A stretch of 22,970 nt of DNA, taken from NCBI GenBank assembly GCA_002341165.1, contig DDNL01000019.1, positions 1-22,970 on the forward strand, read 5' to 3'. The position numbers were made by a program, and so were the translations under genes. The stretch is from Shewanellaceae bacterium UBA2521 (GTDB lineage: Bacteria > Pseudomonadota > Gammaproteobacteria > Enterobacterales > Shewanellaceae). Of the stretch, positions 8,499 through 16,198 are shown in pieces; within the stretch, counting starts at the first letter, position 1; each line of letters starts with the position of its first letter. The notes below the pieces were generated by a model. It did not search any database. It had not been told where the DNA came from and saw nothing but the letters and a program-made list of their open reading frames with translations.

Positions 8499-10615
8499 GC
8501 ACGAGTCTCCACTTTTAATTCTTTCTGTAATTGCCAAAGCCTTGCGTAGCAACCTTGTTGCTGCACTAATTCTGTGTGTGTACCTTGCTCACTCACTTGA
8601 CCGTCTTCGATCACAACAATGCGATCACAATCTTTAATCGTGGATAAACGATGCGCAATTGTAATCACGGTTCTATCTTTTGCAATGTGTTTCATGCTTT
8701 GTTTGACCCAATGTTGCGACTCATCGTCTAAAGCACTTGTAGCTTCATCTAAAATGAGGATCTGAGGTTTCAACATCAAAGCACGTGCAATCGCTAAACG
8801 TTGCTTCTGTCCTCCCGAAAGGGATTGTCCGCCTTCGGCCAAAACTGTGTCATAGCCTTTAGGTAATTGGATAATAAACTCATGCGCTCCTGCAAGCTGC
8901 GCCGCTTCAACAATGTGCGCAAAAGGTACAGAAGGATCTCGAATAGCAATGTTGTCACGTACGGAGCGGTGAAACATATAGTTCTCTTGCAGCACCACAC
9001 CTATGTTATGACGAATAGCAGATGCAGATAAGCGCGAAATCGGCATACCATCGAGCATGACTTGACCTTTTTCTGCTAAGTAAAGCTTTTGCACTAGACG
9101 TGCTAAAGTGCTTTTACCTGAGCCAGAAGGTCCAACAATACCAATGCTTTCGCCAGCTCTAATCGTTAAAGATAATCCTTTGAGTACAGGAGGCTTTTGC
9201 GGTTGATAACGGAACCATACATCTTTCATTTCAACCTGACCACGCAGTGGCTTTTCGGGGATATATTGACCTTGTGACTGCTCTACCGGTAACTCTAACA
9301 TTTCTCCAAGCTTACTTACTGAAACGCGGGTTTGAATAAATTGCTGCCATAAATCCACTAACTTAGCCAGAGGCTGATTCACATGACTCACCATCATATT
9401 AAAAGCAATGAGTTGGCCGATAGTGATCTCCAAAGCCATCACTTTGTGAGCACCCCACCATATCACGACAACTGAAATCAGCTTCTGTATCAAAGTTACG
9501 GTTTGGTTGAGTGCTGCTTGCAAGTTCTGTCTGTCTGCGTTGGCTATCACCAATGATTGCGTTTGCTCTTCCCATTGATGTTGAAAAGCAGGTTCAATTG
9601 CTAAACTTTTTACCGTTTCCACACCGTTGACTGATTCCGTAAGAAAAGCCGTATTTTTTGCTCCTGTTGCAAACTGTTGCTCAATACGCATTTTTAATGG
9701 CTCAGCACTCCGCCAAGCTAGAAGGACATAAAGCGGTAAACTTGCTACCACAACCCAAGCTAAAGGAGCACAAATATAGAACATGAGTCCTAAAAAAATA
9801 AAAGTAAACACGCCATCTACTGAAAGCGTAAGCGCACCACCTGTTAAGAGTTGTCGGATACTATCAAGCTCTCTTACACGTGTTACAATTGCACCGACTT
9901 GACGCGTTTTAAAATAAAGTAAAGGCAAACCTAAAAGATGGTCAAATAATTTTACGCCCAACCGAATATCAATACGATTTGTGGTGTGCACTAAGATATA
10001 TTCACGTAAGCCTTTTAAAACTACTTCAAATACACCCACTACGACTAAACTGATCACCAAAACATCTAACGTCGATAAAGCTTGATGCACCAATACTTTA
10101 TCCATAACCACTTGGAAAAAAAGTGGCAAGATCATAGCTAAACATTGCAAACCAACAGAGAGAAGAAGCACTTCACTCAATACCTTACGATACCGCATAA
10201 ATTCAGGTATAAACCAATTGATATCAAACTTTAACGCCGAGTCGACTAACTCAATTACCTCACCTTCCCAGTTTTCTTGTAAAACTTCATTTGGAATGAC
10301 TTCAGGCTGAGAAGCATCAGTTTTTTGTATTAAAGCTTGTTCAGATGATAAGCGTGCTAATATGACAAATTGACCATCTTTTTGTTTATAGGCCAGAGGT
10401 AATTTTGCCTGTTTAATTTTCTCAGTTTTGATCTTTTTTAACTTCAAATGCACCTGATGCTTTTTAGAAAGCATTTTAAGCGTTTTTCGCAAAGAGTCGG
10501 ATGAGCTTCGCATATCTATTTGCTGCTTTACACCAGCTAAATTGAATAAAATTTGCGAGCTGGCTAATGCACTATGATAAGACATATCCTTGTGATACTG
10601 CGTCTTGTTAACCAT
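8495..10615 (-). CDS. rtxB: Type I secretion ABC transporter, RtxB-like (HlyB family)
   Basis: This 706-residue inner-membrane ATPase exporter is the first gene of the operon. Residues ~11-130 correspond to the C39-like docking domain; no catalytic Cys/His pair is visible, as expected for RTX exporters that do not cleave a leader. The N-terminal part is unusually Lys-rich (HLKLKKIKTEKIKQAK, 56-71). The membrane domain spans ~145-430 with NTAFLTESVNGVETVK at 321-336. The ATPase domain has Walker A GPSGSGKST (495-503), signature LSGGQ (599-603), Walker B ILILDE (619-624) and IAHRL with the switch His (~655). The ATG at 10615 has AGG ~9 bases upstream. A second ATG at 10585 has AAGG too close to be preferred. 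The stop overlaps the rtxD-like start. An FNR-like box (10674-10687) and a repeat-rich gap lie upstream. Confidence 0.93.
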   Translation of the reverse strand: MVNKTQYHKDMSYHSALASSQILFNLAGVKQQIDMRSSSDSLRKTLKMLSKKHQVHLKLKKIKTEKIKQAKLPLAYKQKDGQFVILARLSSEQALIQKTDASQPEVIPNEVLQENWEGEVIELVDSALKFDINWFIPEFMRYRKVLSEVLLLSVGLQCLAMILPLFFQVVMDKVLVHQALSTLDVLVISLVVVGVFEVVLKGLREYILVHTTNRIDIRLGVKLFDHLLGLPLLYFKTRQVGAIVTRVRELDSIRQLLTGGALTLSVDGVFTFIFLGLMFYICAPLAWVVVASLPLYVLLAWRSAEPLKMRIEQQFATGAKNTAFLTESVNGVETVKSLAIEPAFQHQWEEQTQSLVIANADRQNLQAALNQTVTLIQKLISVVVIWWGAHKVMALEITIGQLIAFNMMVSHVNQPLAKLVDLWQQFIQTRVSVSKLGEMLELPVEQSQGQYIPEKPLRGQVEMKDVWFRYQPQKPPVLKGLSLTIRAGESIGIVGPSGSGKSTLARLVQKLYLAEKGQVMLDGMPISRLSASAIRHNIGVVLQENYMFHRSVRDNIAIRDPSVPFAHIVEAAQLAGAHEFIIQLPKGYDTVLAEGGQSLSGGQKQRLAIARALMLKPQILILDEATSALDDESQHWVKQSMKHIAKDRTVITIAHRLSTIKDCDRIVVIEDGQVSEQGTHTELVQQQGCYARLWQLQKELKVETRA

Positions 10616-10673
10616 GTGGATACCTATTGGTGGTGATGAAAAATATACAACTCAAGATGAAAGGCTTAATGCT

Positions 10674-10687
10674 CTGATCTAAATCAA
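10674..10687. promoter_or_regulatory. FNR/Anr-like dyad upstream of the rtxB-like gene
   Basis: CTGAT-CTAA-ATCAA matches the FNR consensus TTGAT-N4-ATCAA at 9 of 10 specified bases. Its centre lies ~65 bp upstream of the rtxB-like start codon, a location where an activator could act. In AT-rich DNA such matches arise by chance about once per window of this size, so this is only a candidate. Confidence 0.3.
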
Positions 10688-10828
10688 AATAATAGTGAAG
10701 CATCAATACACTTACACCGACTGTTGTAACATAAATTCTTTAAAAGAATCTATGTGAAAAGCGAAGATTTCAGCCTGCTTAGTTCGGTTTGCATAAAAAA
10801 GATACAAAACATCTTAAATGCAGCATTT

Positions 10829-10984
10829 TTTTGTATTCTAAAAAGCATGTTAAGTATACAGAAAACTAAGAATTAAGCTATATTTGCATACACAAAAACA
10901 TAGTATAATCATCCCTTTTCTTGACCTAAACGACATGCTGAGTATGCAAAAATTTAGAAGTTGAGTTTTGTTTAGAATACAAAA
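10829..10984. repeat. 156-bp element bounded by a 14-bp perfect inverted repeat
   Basis: TTTTGTATTCTAAA (10829-10842) and TTTAGAATACAAAA (10971-10984) are exact reverse complements 128 bp apart. Size and layout resemble a miniature inverted-repeat element, but no target-site duplication is visible at the ends. The interior also shows a diverged direct repeat (CATGTTAAGTATACA at 10846 and CATGCTGAGTATGCA at 10934, 12 of 15 identical). A pair of regulator-binding sites is the alternative. Confidence 0.6.
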
Positions 10985-11057
10985 TGAAATACAACAGAGA
11001 AATTGAGGCTAATTTCTTCATTTTTCTTAAAAAATGGTATCTAACTTAATACATATA

Positions 11058-11143
11058 TTCTTTATTGGATGATGGTACCTTGCCTACTTTTACTTCTTTT
11101 GACATTTTAACTTGCTTTTTTCTTGAATGGATGATGGTACCTT
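11058..11143. repeat. Direct repeat, two 24-bp copies
   Basis: TTCTTnnnTGGATGATGGTACCTT occurs at 11058-11081 and 11120-11143. The last 16 bases are identical, as are the first five; only the three middle bases differ. The copies are 62 bp apart. No third copy is present. The function is unknown. Confidence 0.85.
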
Positions 11144-11413
11144 AGTGCTTTATCCCCGCAAAACCACAATCTAAAAGCATCTCAAACAGGTCTCAAAATT
11201 CAAAATATGCAATAAAGCAACGTTGCAACACACTTGCTTGGTAAAATTTTTATCTTGAAAGCGATTATTTCGAATGAGCTAAAAAGCGCATAAAAATTAA
11301 AGCTATATAAACCAGACTTTTAACTTTTAAAAAGCTTTAAAGCGTATTTTATACACGACTTTATGCCCACAATGCAGTTATAGCAATAGAATCTTAAATA
11401 AAGAGCCCAAGTA

Positions 11414-11460
11414 AACCCAAAGCTAAGTCAAGGCTAAGCTTTGGGTTAGCCTTGACTTAG
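11414..11460. repeat. Two overlapping, mutually exclusive hairpins
   Basis: Stem A: AACCCAAAGCT (11414-11424) pairs with AGCTTTGGGTT (11437-11447), 11 bp with a 12-base loop. Stem B: CTAAGTCAAGGCTAA (11423-11437) pairs with TTAGCCTTGACTTAG (11446-11460), a perfect 15-bp stem with an 8-base loop. Each stem uses bases of the other, so they cannot form together. No T-tract follows on either strand, arguing against a simple terminator. Confidence 0.8.
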
Positions 11461-11556
11461 ATTTATAAAATGGAGCATAACAGCAAAAAAATGTCTATTT
11501 TTCAAAACTAAACAAAAATATGCATCAAGCAAGGTACTGCACATCATATACAGATA

Positions 11557-11576
11557 TATCCGACGCGTATCGGATA
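11557..11576. promoter_or_regulatory. Palindrome, possible operator
   Basis: TATCCGA-CGCGTA-TCGGATA is a perfect 7-bp dyad with a 6-base centre, notable for its GC-rich core in AT-rich surroundings. It resembles dimeric repressor operators in form. No gene starts nearby, so its target is unclear. Confidence 0.35.
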
Positions 11577-11806
11577 CAAATCATTAAAAAATGAGATAAA
11601 ACAATCCTACTGAGCTCGCAAAACATCTTATTTTCATCGGTTTTACAGTACTTTTGATGGCTGTAAAAAAGGGGTTGCAAAGGCATTTTGCTTCTAAAAC
11701 GTCCTCTTTCATGTCATAAAAGTTTTGAGGGCATAAAAACATGCACTGCTACCACACAAGTACATGTTTTCTGAAAAATGTAAGAGAAAACCATAGAGAA
11801 GTGGTT

Positions 11807-11825
11807 TGAGCTCTACAAGAGCTCA
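11807..11825 (-). terminator. Hairpin just past ahpF, possible terminator
   Basis: TGAGCTCT (11807-11814) and AGAGCTCA (11818-11825) form a perfect 8-bp stem with a 3-base loop, 11 bases past the ahpF stop on the minus strand. There is no T-tract after it, so it may act as a 3'-end stabiliser or a weak terminator. Confidence 0.45.
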
Positions 11826-11836
11826 CATCTATTTAT

Positions 11837-13405
11837 TCAAGATTCAAATGAATTTTGCTGTGCCAAGATATACTCAAAAGCTGCTAAACCAGCTTTTGCA
11901 CCCTCGCCCATTGCAATAATAATTTGCTTATAAGGTACTGTCGTTACGTCACCACATGCATAAATACCCTGTGCTGAGGTTTCGCATCGATCGTTAATGA
12001 TCACCTCACCTTGTGCAGTTAAATCAACACAACCTTGCACAAAACGAGAATTAGGAATCAAACCAATTTGCACAAAAACACCGGCAAACTCTGCAATATT
12101 CACTTCATTCGTATTGCGGTCTAGGTATCGAAGAGCATGCACTTGACCCTCCTGAGCTAAAATTTCCTGAGTTTGTACGGAAGTTAAATATTGAATATTG
12201 GGCTTCTGCTTGGCTTGCTCAATCAAGACATGGTCTGCTTTCAACTGATCGCCATACTCTAATACGATCACAGACTGGGCAATGTGTGCTAAATCGAGAG
12301 CAGCTTCAAGCCCTGAGTTTCCACCGCCTATAACAGCAACAGGCTTATCTTTGAAAAAAGGGCCATCACAATGAGGGCAGTAAGCCACACCTTTGCCTTT
12401 ATACTCTTGCTCTCCAGGAACACCAAGCTCACGCCACTTTGCTCCTGTTGCAATAATAAGAGTTTTACACCTAATGAGCTCACCAGAAGATAAGGTTAAA
12501 ACCTTCAAGTGACCTTGTTCAATCTCCACAACCCGCACATGTTCTAAAACTGTAATAGGATAAGCGCTTATATGATTTTGCAAAGCGCCCGCAAGCTCTG
12601 TGCCTGTAGTTTTAGGTATAGAAATCAAATTTTCAATCGTCATCGTGTCTTTTACCTGACCACCGATGCGCTCAGCAATCAAAGTGACCTCTAGGCCTTT
12701 ACGCGCAGCATAAATAGCAGCACTTGCTCCAGCTGGACCACCACCGAGAACCACAACATCTTGAAGCTTATATTCCACTTGTGTCGATGCTGCCAACATG
12801 TCTGGAAATAAATCTTGTAGCTGTTCAAGAATCTGCGCAGCATTAACCTGACCCGATAAAAAAGCCTTACCGTTGAGGTATACAGCAGGTACGCCTTGAA
12901 TATTGCGCTCTTGAATCGTCGATTGAAATAAACCTCCATCAATCATCTCTGATCGAATCAAGGGGTTGAGCAGCGCAAACTGGTTTAAAATCTGTACAAC
13001 CTCAGGACAATTATGGCAATTCAAACTGATAAAAACTTCAAAATGAAGCGGTGTCTGAATACGTCTGATGCGCTCTTGAATGCTTTGATCCAGTTTCAGT
13101 TCATAGCCACCAGCTTGCAAAATAGCCAAAATAAGCGAATTAAACTCATGTCCCGAAGGTATCCCTGAAAATTCAATTCCTGTTGGCTCTTGATCCACTT
13201 CAAGAAAAAAGCTGATTGGACTACGTAAATGAGTATTTGAGCGCAATTCAAACTGAATCAATTCACTTGCTTGAGAAATTTGCACGAGAAACTGTTCAAG
13301 CTGAGCCTGTTTTTCATGCTCACCTTTTTGCAGAACAAGCGTTACCGGGCGATTCATTTTTTCACTGTAGCTTGTAATACTTTTTATAATCTGTGGAGAT
13401 AACAT
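11837..13405 (-). CDS. ahpF: Alkyl hydroperoxide reductase subunit F (NADH:peroxiredoxin reductase)
   Basis: This cytoplasmic flavoprotein passes electrons from NADH through FAD and two redox disulfides to AhpC. From an outermost ATG at 13411 it would have 524 residues, close to the 521 of E. coli AhpF. In that numbering the N-terminal tandem thioredoxin-fold domain has CHNC (132-135). The FAD-binding motif is GGGPAG (223-228), the NAD(P)H motif GGGNSG (362-367), and the thioredoxin-reductase-like active site is CPHC (345-348, in VAYCPHCDGP). The second FAD motif is near ACGDVT (485-490). Three ATGs stand in a row (13411, 13408, 13405); AGG is 2, 5 and 8 bases away respectively, so I chose the last. 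It follows ahpC by about 100 bp on the same strand, giving the usual ahpCF order. All four redox cysteines are present. Confidence 0.96.
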   Translation of the reverse strand: MLSPQIIKSITSYSEKMNRPVTLVLQKGEHEKQAQLEQFLVQISQASELIQFELRSNTHLRSPISFFLEVDQEPTGIEFSGIPSGHEFNSLILAILQAGGYELKLDQSIQERIRRIQTPLHFEVFISLNCHNCPEVVQILNQFALLNPLIRSEMIDGGLFQSTIQERNIQGVPAVYLNGKAFLSGQVNAAQILEQLQDLFPDMLAASTQVEYKLQDVVVLGGGPAGASAAIYAARKGLEVTLIAERIGGQVKDTMTIENLISIPKTTGTELAGALQNHISAYPITVLEHVRVVEIEQGHLKVLTLSSGELIRCKTLIIATGAKWRELGVPGEQEYKGKGVAYCPHCDGPFFKDKPVAVIGGGNSGLEAALDLAHIAQSVIVLEYGDQLKADHVLIEQAKQKPNIQYLTSVQTQEILAQEGQVHALRYLDRNTNEVNIAEFAGVFVQIGLIPNSRFVQGCVDLTAQGEVIINDRCETSAQGIYACGDVTTVPYKQIIIAMGEGAKAGLAAFEYILAQQNSFES

Positions 13406-13505
13406 CATCATATCCTAAAGCCTTATACGTAAAATGCGCGCTGCGTTGCAACCAACACAAACACGCATTCTCTCGACATAATCTAGTTGAATAAGCTCAA
13501 ACCAA

Positions 13506-14069
13506 TTAAATCTTACCGACTAAGTCCAGTACCGGCTCTAATGTCGCTTCACCTTCTTTCCAAGCAGCAGGACACACTTGACCAGGATGCGTTGCCACAT
13601 ATTGCGCAGCTTTAATTTTGCGTAATAAGTCTTGTGCATCGCGACCAATACCTTCAGCTGTTACTTCAACTGCTTGAATCACACCTTCAGGATCTATCAA
13701 AAAAGTACCACGGTTTGCAAGACCTTGATCTTCTCGCATCATGCCAAAATTGCGCGTTAAGGTACCGGTTGGATCGCCAATCATAGCATATTGAATTTTG
13801 CCAATCGTGTCTGAAGTCTCATGCCAAGCTTTATGGGTAAAGTGGGTATCTGTTGATACAGAGTAAATATCTACACCAAGCTTATCAAACTCAGCTTGAT
13901 GATCAGCTAAGTCACCTAACTCAGTCGGACATACAAAAGTAAAGTCTGCTGGGTAAAAGAACAAAACCGACCAACGACCCTTTAAATCCTCATGAGATAT
14001 CTCAATAAATTCATGATTTTTAAACGCAGTGGTTGTAAAAGGTTGGATGGTTTGGTTAATCAATGACAT
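13506..14069 (-). CDS. ahpC: Alkyl hydroperoxide reductase subunit C (2-Cys peroxiredoxin)
   Basis: This 187-residue peroxiredoxin reduces hydrogen peroxide, organic peroxides and peroxynitrite in the cytoplasm and is recycled by AhpF. The peroxidatic cysteine is C47 in FTFVCPTELGD and the resolving cysteine is C166 in GQVCPAAW. The active-site Arg lies in ANRGTF (~119). Length matches E. coli AhpC exactly. GAGAGG precedes the ATG by about 8 bases. A possible sigma-70 promoter on the minus strand, TTTACT and TAAACT with a 17-base spacer, lies ~80-110 bp upstream. The divergent oxyR and an intergenic dyad (14194-14224) indicate control by OxyR. No unusual residues are seen. Confidence 0.97.
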   Translation of the reverse strand: MSLINQTIQPFTTTAFKNHEFIEISHEDLKGRWSVLFFYPADFTFVCPTELGDLADHQAEFDKLGVDIYSVSTDTHFTHKAWHETSDTIGKIQYAMIGDPTGTLTRNFGMMREDQGLANRGTFLIDPEGVIQAVEVTAEGIGRDAQDLLRKIKAAQYVATHPGQVCPAAWKEGEATLEPVLDLVGKI

Positions 14070-14193
14070 AGCTTTTTCCTCTCGATTATGCTCATTTTGG
14101 CAACTTAAGACTCTTTTTAGCTTTTAAGCGTCCAAAGTCTTAGAAAACAGAAGCTAGTTTACCTAGGTCATATTGTTAAGTAAATTTGATTAA

Positions 14194-14224
14194 TTAGAAC
14201 AGTTTATTCTAAAATATAGAATAA
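14194..14224. promoter_or_regulatory. Candidate OxyR operator between ahpC and oxyR
   Basis: TTATTCTA (14204-14211) and TAGAATAA (14217-14224) form a perfect 8-bp dyad. A second half-site TTAGAA (14194) pairs with TTCTAA (14207). TTAG at 14194 and ATAG at 14216 are exactly 22 bp apart, the spacing of like half-sites in the E. coli OxyR motif (ATAG-N7-CTAT repeated). The exact N7 layout is not met. The dyad ends 38 bp before the oxyR ATG, so it could mediate autoregulation as well as ahpC activation. Confidence 0.55.
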
Positions 14225-14262
14225 TCACCCATCTGAAATAGCCTTTTGGTTGAGAAAAAACT

Positions 14263-15174
14263 ATGATTTCGCTGAAACAGCTCCAGTATATTCTTGCCGT
14301 TGCAGACAGCCTCCATTTTAAGAAGGCTTCCGAAAACTGTCATATTAGCCAATCAGCCCTAAGCACAGCTATACACACATTAGAACAGCATCTTGGCATT
14401 CAAATCTTTGAGCGTACGACCAAGAAGGTGCTCATCACTCCTCTTGGCTACCAAGTCATACAGCACGCTCAAACCGTGTGGGAGCATATCCATCACATTG
14501 AGCAGCTGACGGAGCAAGACAAAACGCCTCTGAGTTTTCCTCTATCTATCGGCATGATTCCAACCATTGCGCCTTATCTCTTACCCAAAGTACTACCAAG
14601 CTTACAAAGCACTTATCCTGAAGCACAGCTCCACATAGAAGAAGACCAGTCCAAGACGCTTGTGGAACGTGTACAACAGGGGCGGCTCGATACGGCTGTC
14701 ATTGCATTGCCGTTTGCTTGTGATGGGTTATTCACTCTGCCTTTTTGGCAAGAAGATTTTGTTTGGGTGGTACCTATACAAAGTACTTATGCTCAGTCTT
14801 CACACTTGAGTGGTCATGATATAGATATGAATCAACTTTTGTTACTCAATGATGGGCATTGTCTCAAAGATCATATACTTCAAGCATGTCAAATTAAACA
14901 AAGTGCGCCTATTAAAAGTCAATCTATAAGCACCCATTCACTACACACTTTGGTTGAGATGGTCGCTTGTGGTCTCGGTGTAACGCTCATCCCACAGATG
15001 GCACAGCATACTTTATTACAAGGTTTATCAGATATACGCACCGTGCCCTTAGCCGAAGCTGGACCACATCGTGATCTTTCATTTATATTTCGTCCCAATT
15101 ATGCTCGCTTAACCAGTCTTGAGCTACTAGCCACCCTATTCAAGGAAAATTTGAATCAAGCGGCATTATTGTAA
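14263..15174 (+). CDS. oxyR: LysR-family hydrogen peroxide sensor OxyR
   Basis: This 303-residue regulator has an N-terminal winged helix-turn-helix (residues ~3-62, with SQSALSTAIHTLEQHLG at the recognition helix) and a C-terminal sensor domain. The redox pair is C200 in LLNDGHCLKDH and C209 in LQAC, which correspond in motif and spacing to Cys199 and Cys208 of E. coli OxyR, whose disulfide switches the protein on. VEMVACGLGVTLIP (231-244) matches the conserved OxyR region that follows. It is divergent from ahpC, the usual target gene. The shared 193-bp intergenic region holds a dyad. The ribosome-binding site is weak (GAG ~11 bases upstream), consistent with modest expression. I am confident of the OxyR subfamily because both cysteines are in context. 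Confidence 0.94.
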   Translation: MISLKQLQYILAVADSLHFKKASENCHISQSALSTAIHTLEQHLGIQIFERTTKKVLITPLGYQVIQHAQTVWEHIHHIEQLTEQDKTPLSFPLSIGMIPTIAPYLLPKVLPSLQSTYPEAQLHIEEDQSKTLVERVQQGRLDTAVIALPFACDGLFTLPFWQEDFVWVVPIQSTYAQSSHLSGHDIDMNQLLLLNDGHCLKDHILQACQIKQSAPIKSQSISTHSLHTLVEMVACGLGVTLIPQMAQHTLLQGLSDIRTVPLAEAGPHRDLSFIFRPNYARLTSLELLATLFKENLNQAALL

Positions 15175-15493
15175 CAAGCTGTATTTGAATCATTTCCAAT
15201 ATGGGCGCCTCGTTCAAGTGGTAAATTTGAATATTCAGTTCTTATTCAGAAAAACAAGACAAAATAACAACATAGGTACAATTTTAACACATTCAAACAT
15301 AAAGAACCTTCTTGCTCAAATCTGAAAAAAATAAAAAAAATAATATAAAAACAAAAAATATATATCATCACAAAATTAAAAAAGAAATAAATTTAAAATG
15401 TTTTATTTTTAAAAAAATCATGACAGGGTAATTTTAAGTCTAAAAATAAGACTATTAATAAAAAAACCTAATCATTAAATACAAGGAGTTTTA
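15175..15493. other. AT-rich intergenic region after oxyR
   Basis: This 319-bp stretch is very AT-rich, with several A-runs between 15320 and 15420. I see no gene, no clear terminator for oxyR and no strong repeat. The AAGGAG that serves the next small gene lies at its right end (~15483). Confidence 0.6.
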
Positions 15494-15959
15494 ATGAAAA
15501 ATGGATTCATATTAGGTCAAAGTCAATATTTAGATCAACATATAAAACAAAAGCTAGATACATTTAACCCATGCATCGGCGAGCACTATACGCATCATCT
15601 TGGCTTATTCTCTGGAAATTCAATCAGGGCTATTTAATATTTACCGTTACATACAGAAACATCGCAAGCATGAAGCCCATCACGGCTTATTAACAGGATA
15701 CGGCTCTGACTTAATTTTTGGTGCTATTTTAAACTATAACGAACAGAGTCAAGCCTCGTTAGAATATTTACGTCAGCAAATTTTCAGAACAAAGTGGACA
15801 TCAGAATTATCAACGCACGGGGCGCATCACTTTGGTATAGATTTATATCATCCATTTTGGAATATCGAAATGATAGGATTTCATGAACAATTTCATCATG
15901 AACTTAAATTACAAAGCCATGCTCTGCTTTCATGCTTACATGCTTACATGCTATTTTAA
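15494..15959 (+). pseudogene. Unrecognised ~155-residue gene, apparently frameshifted
   Basis: An ATG at 15494 has an excellent AAGGAG 5-6 bases upstream and opens a 47-residue frame (MKNGFILGQS...) ending at a TAA at 15635-15637. A second frame, one base ahead, is open from 15558 to 15959. It has only a TTG (15600) as possible start, with no ribosome-binding site. Its product is His-, Leu- and Tyr-rich with a convincing protein-like composition (GLFNIYRYIQKH, FHEQFHHELKL, ending LLSCLHAYMLF). The simplest reading is one gene of about 155 codons broken by a one-base change between 15558 and 15637. A sequencing error, a programmed +1 shift or two coupled genes are alternatives; no known +1 slippage signal is visible. 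I do not recognise the family. It is not HlyC/RtxC-like. Confidence 0.55.
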
Positions 15960-16198
15960 TGCTTCTACTTTGAAGTTCATTATTCAAACCAATAACATAT
16001 TTTTGTCAACAAGAGTTTGTTGATATTTAGCTTCCTATTATGAGTAGTTCAAACTTTAAGCGACCGTGTTAACCTAAATTTAACCTTTTCTTTTTTAGTG
16101 TATAGATAAGGCGATTTTAAAACTTAAATAGATCATGCTGACTCATGAAATTAATATTTATTAATGAGGATGCAGTGAATGAATAGGATATGCTAAAT

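Larger units (their letters stand above)
10616..11836. other. 1.2 kb gene-free, repeat- and dyad-rich region
   Basis: No open frame in this stretch looks like a gene. It contains the presumed promoter of the rtxBDE-like operon at its left end and the 3' end of ahpF at its right end. Between them are a 14-bp inverted repeat bounding 156 bp (10829-10984), a diverged ~32-bp direct repeat spaced 88 bp (10846 and 10934), a 24-mer direct repeat (11058 and 11120), two overlapping hairpins (11414-11460), a palindrome (11557-11576) and a short hairpin near ahpF (11807-11825). It could hold a small RNA, a decayed mobile element or regulatory arrays; the sequence does not decide between these. Confidence 0.7.

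Noticed and set aside
11058..11143. CRISPR array
   Set aside because: There are only two copies, the repeat is not palindromic in the usual way, and no cas genes are nearby.
15558..15959. Programmed +1 frameshifting as the cause of the split small gene
   Set aside because: No slippery codon followed by a stop or rare codon of the prfB type, and no stimulatory element, is visible in the overlap; mutation or sequence error is simpler.
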